Positions 6,133 through 7,604 of a stretch of DNA of 7,604 nucleotides are shown here, piece by piece (position 1 is the stretch's first letter; every line of letters begins with the position of its first letter). Origin of the DNA: Pseudomonadota bacterium (GTDB taxonomy: Bacteria; Pseudomonadota; Alphaproteobacteria; Acetobacterales; Acetobacteraceae); contig JAKAZX010000191.1 in NCBI GenBank assembly GCA_021826485.1, positions 1 to 7,604 on the forward strand, written 5' to 3'. The notes beneath the pieces were generated by a model. It was not told the DNA's origin. It was given only the letters and a program-made list of their open reading frames with translations, and did not search any database. The position numbers were made by a program, and so were the translations under genes.

Positions 6133-7116
6133 GGCAAAGGCCAGCGCGCAGCGCTGACGGATCATCGCCGGATCGTGCATCGGCCAGGCCGCCAGCGGGG
6201 CGCGCAGCGCGGCATGCAGCGCCATGCGCAGCCCCTTCAGCACCGCCCGCCGCTTTCCGTCCAGCCGGGCGACCACGATCGCCTCCGACACGCCGCTCCA
6301 GAACTGGCGGCGCAGCAGCCAGCGCGGCGTCAGGCGCACCGCCTGGATGCTGTGCGTGACGCTGATCGCGGGGTCGTAGTGGATGTCGAGGCCGGCGCCG
6401 CGCAAGGCACGCATCACCCAGGCTTCTTCCCCGGACAGCAGCTTGGCGCCGATCCGGCCCAGCTCGGGCGGGAAGCCGCCCACCGCGCGCAGGGCGGCGG
6501 CGCGGAACACCATGTTGGCGCCATAGGGCTCGACATGTGGCGGCAGGCTGCCGTCGCCCACCCGCCCGGCGCCGGCCCAGTTCAGCACGGTCAGGGCGGG
6601 GATCAGCTCGGCCGGCCACCAGGCGGGGCAGGGCGCCTCCCACGCCGGCACGATCGGGCCGCCCAGGGCCGCCGCGCGGGCCGGCAGCCGGGCGACCGCC
6701 GCGGCGATGGCGCGCGGCCAGTCCGGCGCCACGCGCGCGTCATCGTCGATATAGGCGACCCACGGCGTCGCCGCGGCGGCAAGGCCGGCGTTGCGGGCCA
6801 GCGACAGCCCCGGCGCATCGACCCGCAGCAGCTCCGCCCCGTGGGCTGCGGACAGCGCCGCGATCTCGGCCGCCGCGGCCGGGGAGGAGGCGCTGTCCAC
6901 CACCAGCACGCACCACCCGGCGGACACCGCGGCATCGTCCGGCCGCCGCCCGGCATCGAGGGCGGCGAGGCAGGTGCCGAGATAGCGCGGCCGCTCGTGC
7001 GTGCAGACGATCACCGTCAGGAACGGCGGCGTCGGCAGCGGGCGCACCACCGCCACGTCCGGAGTCGCATCCGGCAGCACGTTCTCCAGCGGGGCGATGC
7101 TGCGCACGCCGTCCAT
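6082..7116 (-). CDS. GT2-family glycosyltransferase
   Basis: This 344-residue cytoplasmic or membrane-associated GT-A fold transferase probably adds one sugar of the exopolysaccharide repeat unit from a nucleotide-sugar donor. Numbered from ATG 7116, FLTVIVCTHERPRYLGTCL (32-50) is the family's N-terminal strand and helix. VLVVDSASS (70-78, D74) is the first nucleotide-contacting segment, GLSLARNAGL (103-112) the central helix, and AYIDDDARV (121-129) the DxD metal site. Later come YGANMVFRA (198-206), SGEEAWVMRALR (228-239) with the acidic pair E230/E231, and RWLLRRQFWSG (265-275), which resembles the basic/aromatic acceptor-site region. An in-frame extension up to 7227 is rejected: it is Arg-rich, non-homologous in style and lies inside the upstream gene. 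ATG 7116 follows that gene's stop by 4 nt and has GGAGGG 11 nt upstream. It runs opposite to the other polysaccharide genes, and the sugar specificity is unknown. Confidence 0.9.
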   Translation of the reverse strand: MDGVRSIAPLENVLPDATPDVAVVRPLPTPPFLTVIVCTHERPRYLGTCLAALDAGRRPDDAAVSAGWCVLVVDSASSPAAAAEIAALSAAHGAELLRVDAPGLSLARNAGLAAAATPWVAYIDDDARVAPDWPRAIAAAVARLPARAAALGGPIVPAWEAPCPAWWPAELIPALTVLNWAGAGRVGDGSLPPHVEPYGANMVFRAAALRAVGGFPPELGRIGAKLLSGEEAWVMRALRGAGLDIHYDPAISVTHSIQAVRLTPRWLLRRQFWSGVSEAIVVARLDGKRRAVLKGLRMALHAALRAPLAAWPMHDPAMIRQRCALAFASGYLRGLMAAHRGGSR

Positions 7117-7120
7117 TCGT

Positions 7121-7558
7121 TCAGCGGCCCTCCATGGGCTTGTCCTCGCTCGGGTCGATCGGGGTCGTGTAGTCGGGCGTCGGCTCGGCATAGCCGTGCT
7201 GCCGCTGCTTCTCGCGCTGCGCTGCATCGGCGGCGAAATAGCCGCGGAACGGCAGCTTCTTGGTCGCTTCGTAGTGCGGCGGCACGTATCTCCCCTGAGC
7301 GTCGAAATGCGGCCCTACCAGATGCTGCCGCTGTCCGTCGGTGGACGGCAGCAGCGACCCCGCCGGCGGTACCGCGCCTGGAGCGGCATAATCCTGCGCC
7401 CGCGCAGAAACTGCGATCAAAAGCGCAAGAGTTCCGGCGACAGTGGCGACAATCCGGCCCACATCCGCGCTAGCCTTCCTGCGTGGTGCGGCCCGTTGCG
7501 CCGTGCGCTCGGCGACGCGACCGTTCCAAAAGGAAAATCTCGTTCGGCAATGAAGCAT
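7121..7558 (-). CDS. Small secreted/periplasmic hypothetical protein with Sec signal peptide
   Basis: I do not recognise this protein. A hydrophobic export signal, VGRIVATVAGTLALLIAVSARA, ends in an ARA signal-peptidase-I site (cleavage after about residue 54 of 145). The mature part is about 90 residues, polar and Tyr/Pro-rich. It contains VGPHFDAQGRYVPPHYE (about 81-97), TKKLPFRGYFA and an acidic C-terminus with TPIDPSEDKP. No transmembrane segment follows, so it should be periplasmic or exported. The start is ambiguous. ATG 7558 has a good GAGGT 7 nt upstream and is used here, but gives a long 30-residue Arg-rich n-region whose first codons are unusually AT-rich. GTG 7462, with AGGAAGG 11 nt upstream, gives a textbook signal peptide and a 113-residue precursor. 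It precedes the glycosyltransferase by 4 nt and is probably co-transcribed with it. Nothing further is seen from 7559 to the window edge. Confidence 0.75.
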   Translation of the reverse strand: MLHCRTRFSFWNGRVAERTAQRAAPRRKASADVGRIVATVAGTLALLIAVSARAQDYAAPGAVPPAGSLLPSTDGQRQHLVGPHFDAQGRYVPPHYEATKKLPFRGYFAADAAQREKQRQHGYAEPTPDYTTPIDPSEDKPMEGR

Positions 7559-7604
7559 CTTACGGACCTCACGTGCTGCCGCGCGATCTTCGCGGGCTGG
7601 GTGT

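Noticed and set aside
7117..7227. N-terminal extension of the glycosyltransferase to ATG 7227
   Set aside because: It would overlap the secreted-protein gene almost entirely out of frame and adds an Arg-rich stretch. ATG 7116 fits the family's N-terminus and the 4-nt gene spacing.
6175..7473. 432-residue plus-strand open frame opposite the GT2 and secreted protein genes
   Set aside because: The minus strand carries the GT2 motifs and a signal peptide; this frame is an Arg/Gly/His-rich shadow.

Overview
This is a chromosomal exopolysaccharide/capsule assembly locus from a GC-rich bacterium. The very high third-position GC, the Wzx/Wzy-type gene content and the protein style fit an alphaproteobacterium, perhaps an Acetobacteraceae-like Rhodospirillales. 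That placement is an inference from composition and gene type, not from a marker gene.

Layout. Positions 1-505 are a long, comparatively AT-rich non-coding leader with a candidate promoter and several short repeats. A plus-strand run follows: a polyprenyl-phosphate sugar-1-phosphate transferase of the WcaJ/GumD/AceA type (about 521-2014), then a chain-length/BY-kinase protein of the Wzc/ExoP/GumC type overlapping it by 11 nt (2004-4370). Next come a 121-nt gap with a possible internal promoter, a 63-residue single-membrane-span protein of unknown function (4492-4683), and a polytopic O-antigen ligase/Wzy-like polymerase (4720-6132). A minus-strand pair converges on this run: a small secreted hypothetical protein (7558-7121), then 4 nt later a GT2 glycosyltransferase (7116-6082). 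The last 51 nt of the glycosyltransferase overlap the last 51 nt of the polymerase gene in antisense.

How they fit together (inference from families). The first enzyme loads the first sugar phosphate onto undecaprenyl phosphate. Glycosyltransferases, including the minus-strand GT2, extend the repeat unit. The multi-span protein polymerises or ligates the flipped units. The Wzc-like protein controls length and export. A Wzx flippase, a Wza outer-membrane exporter and the other glycosyltransferases are not in this window, so the locus either continues outside it or is dispersed.

The points most worth a second look are four. The BY-kinase has a degenerate P-loop (Ala in place of both usual glycines) although all its other kinase signatures are kept. 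A perfect 9-bp inverted repeat spans the junction between the small membrane protein and the polymerase and contains the polymerase start codon. A 10-bp direct repeat brackets the candidate promoter of the first operon, and related copies lie over the first gene's start. The small membrane protein itself is unrecognised. I see no CRISPR array, RNA gene, insertion sequence or phage element.
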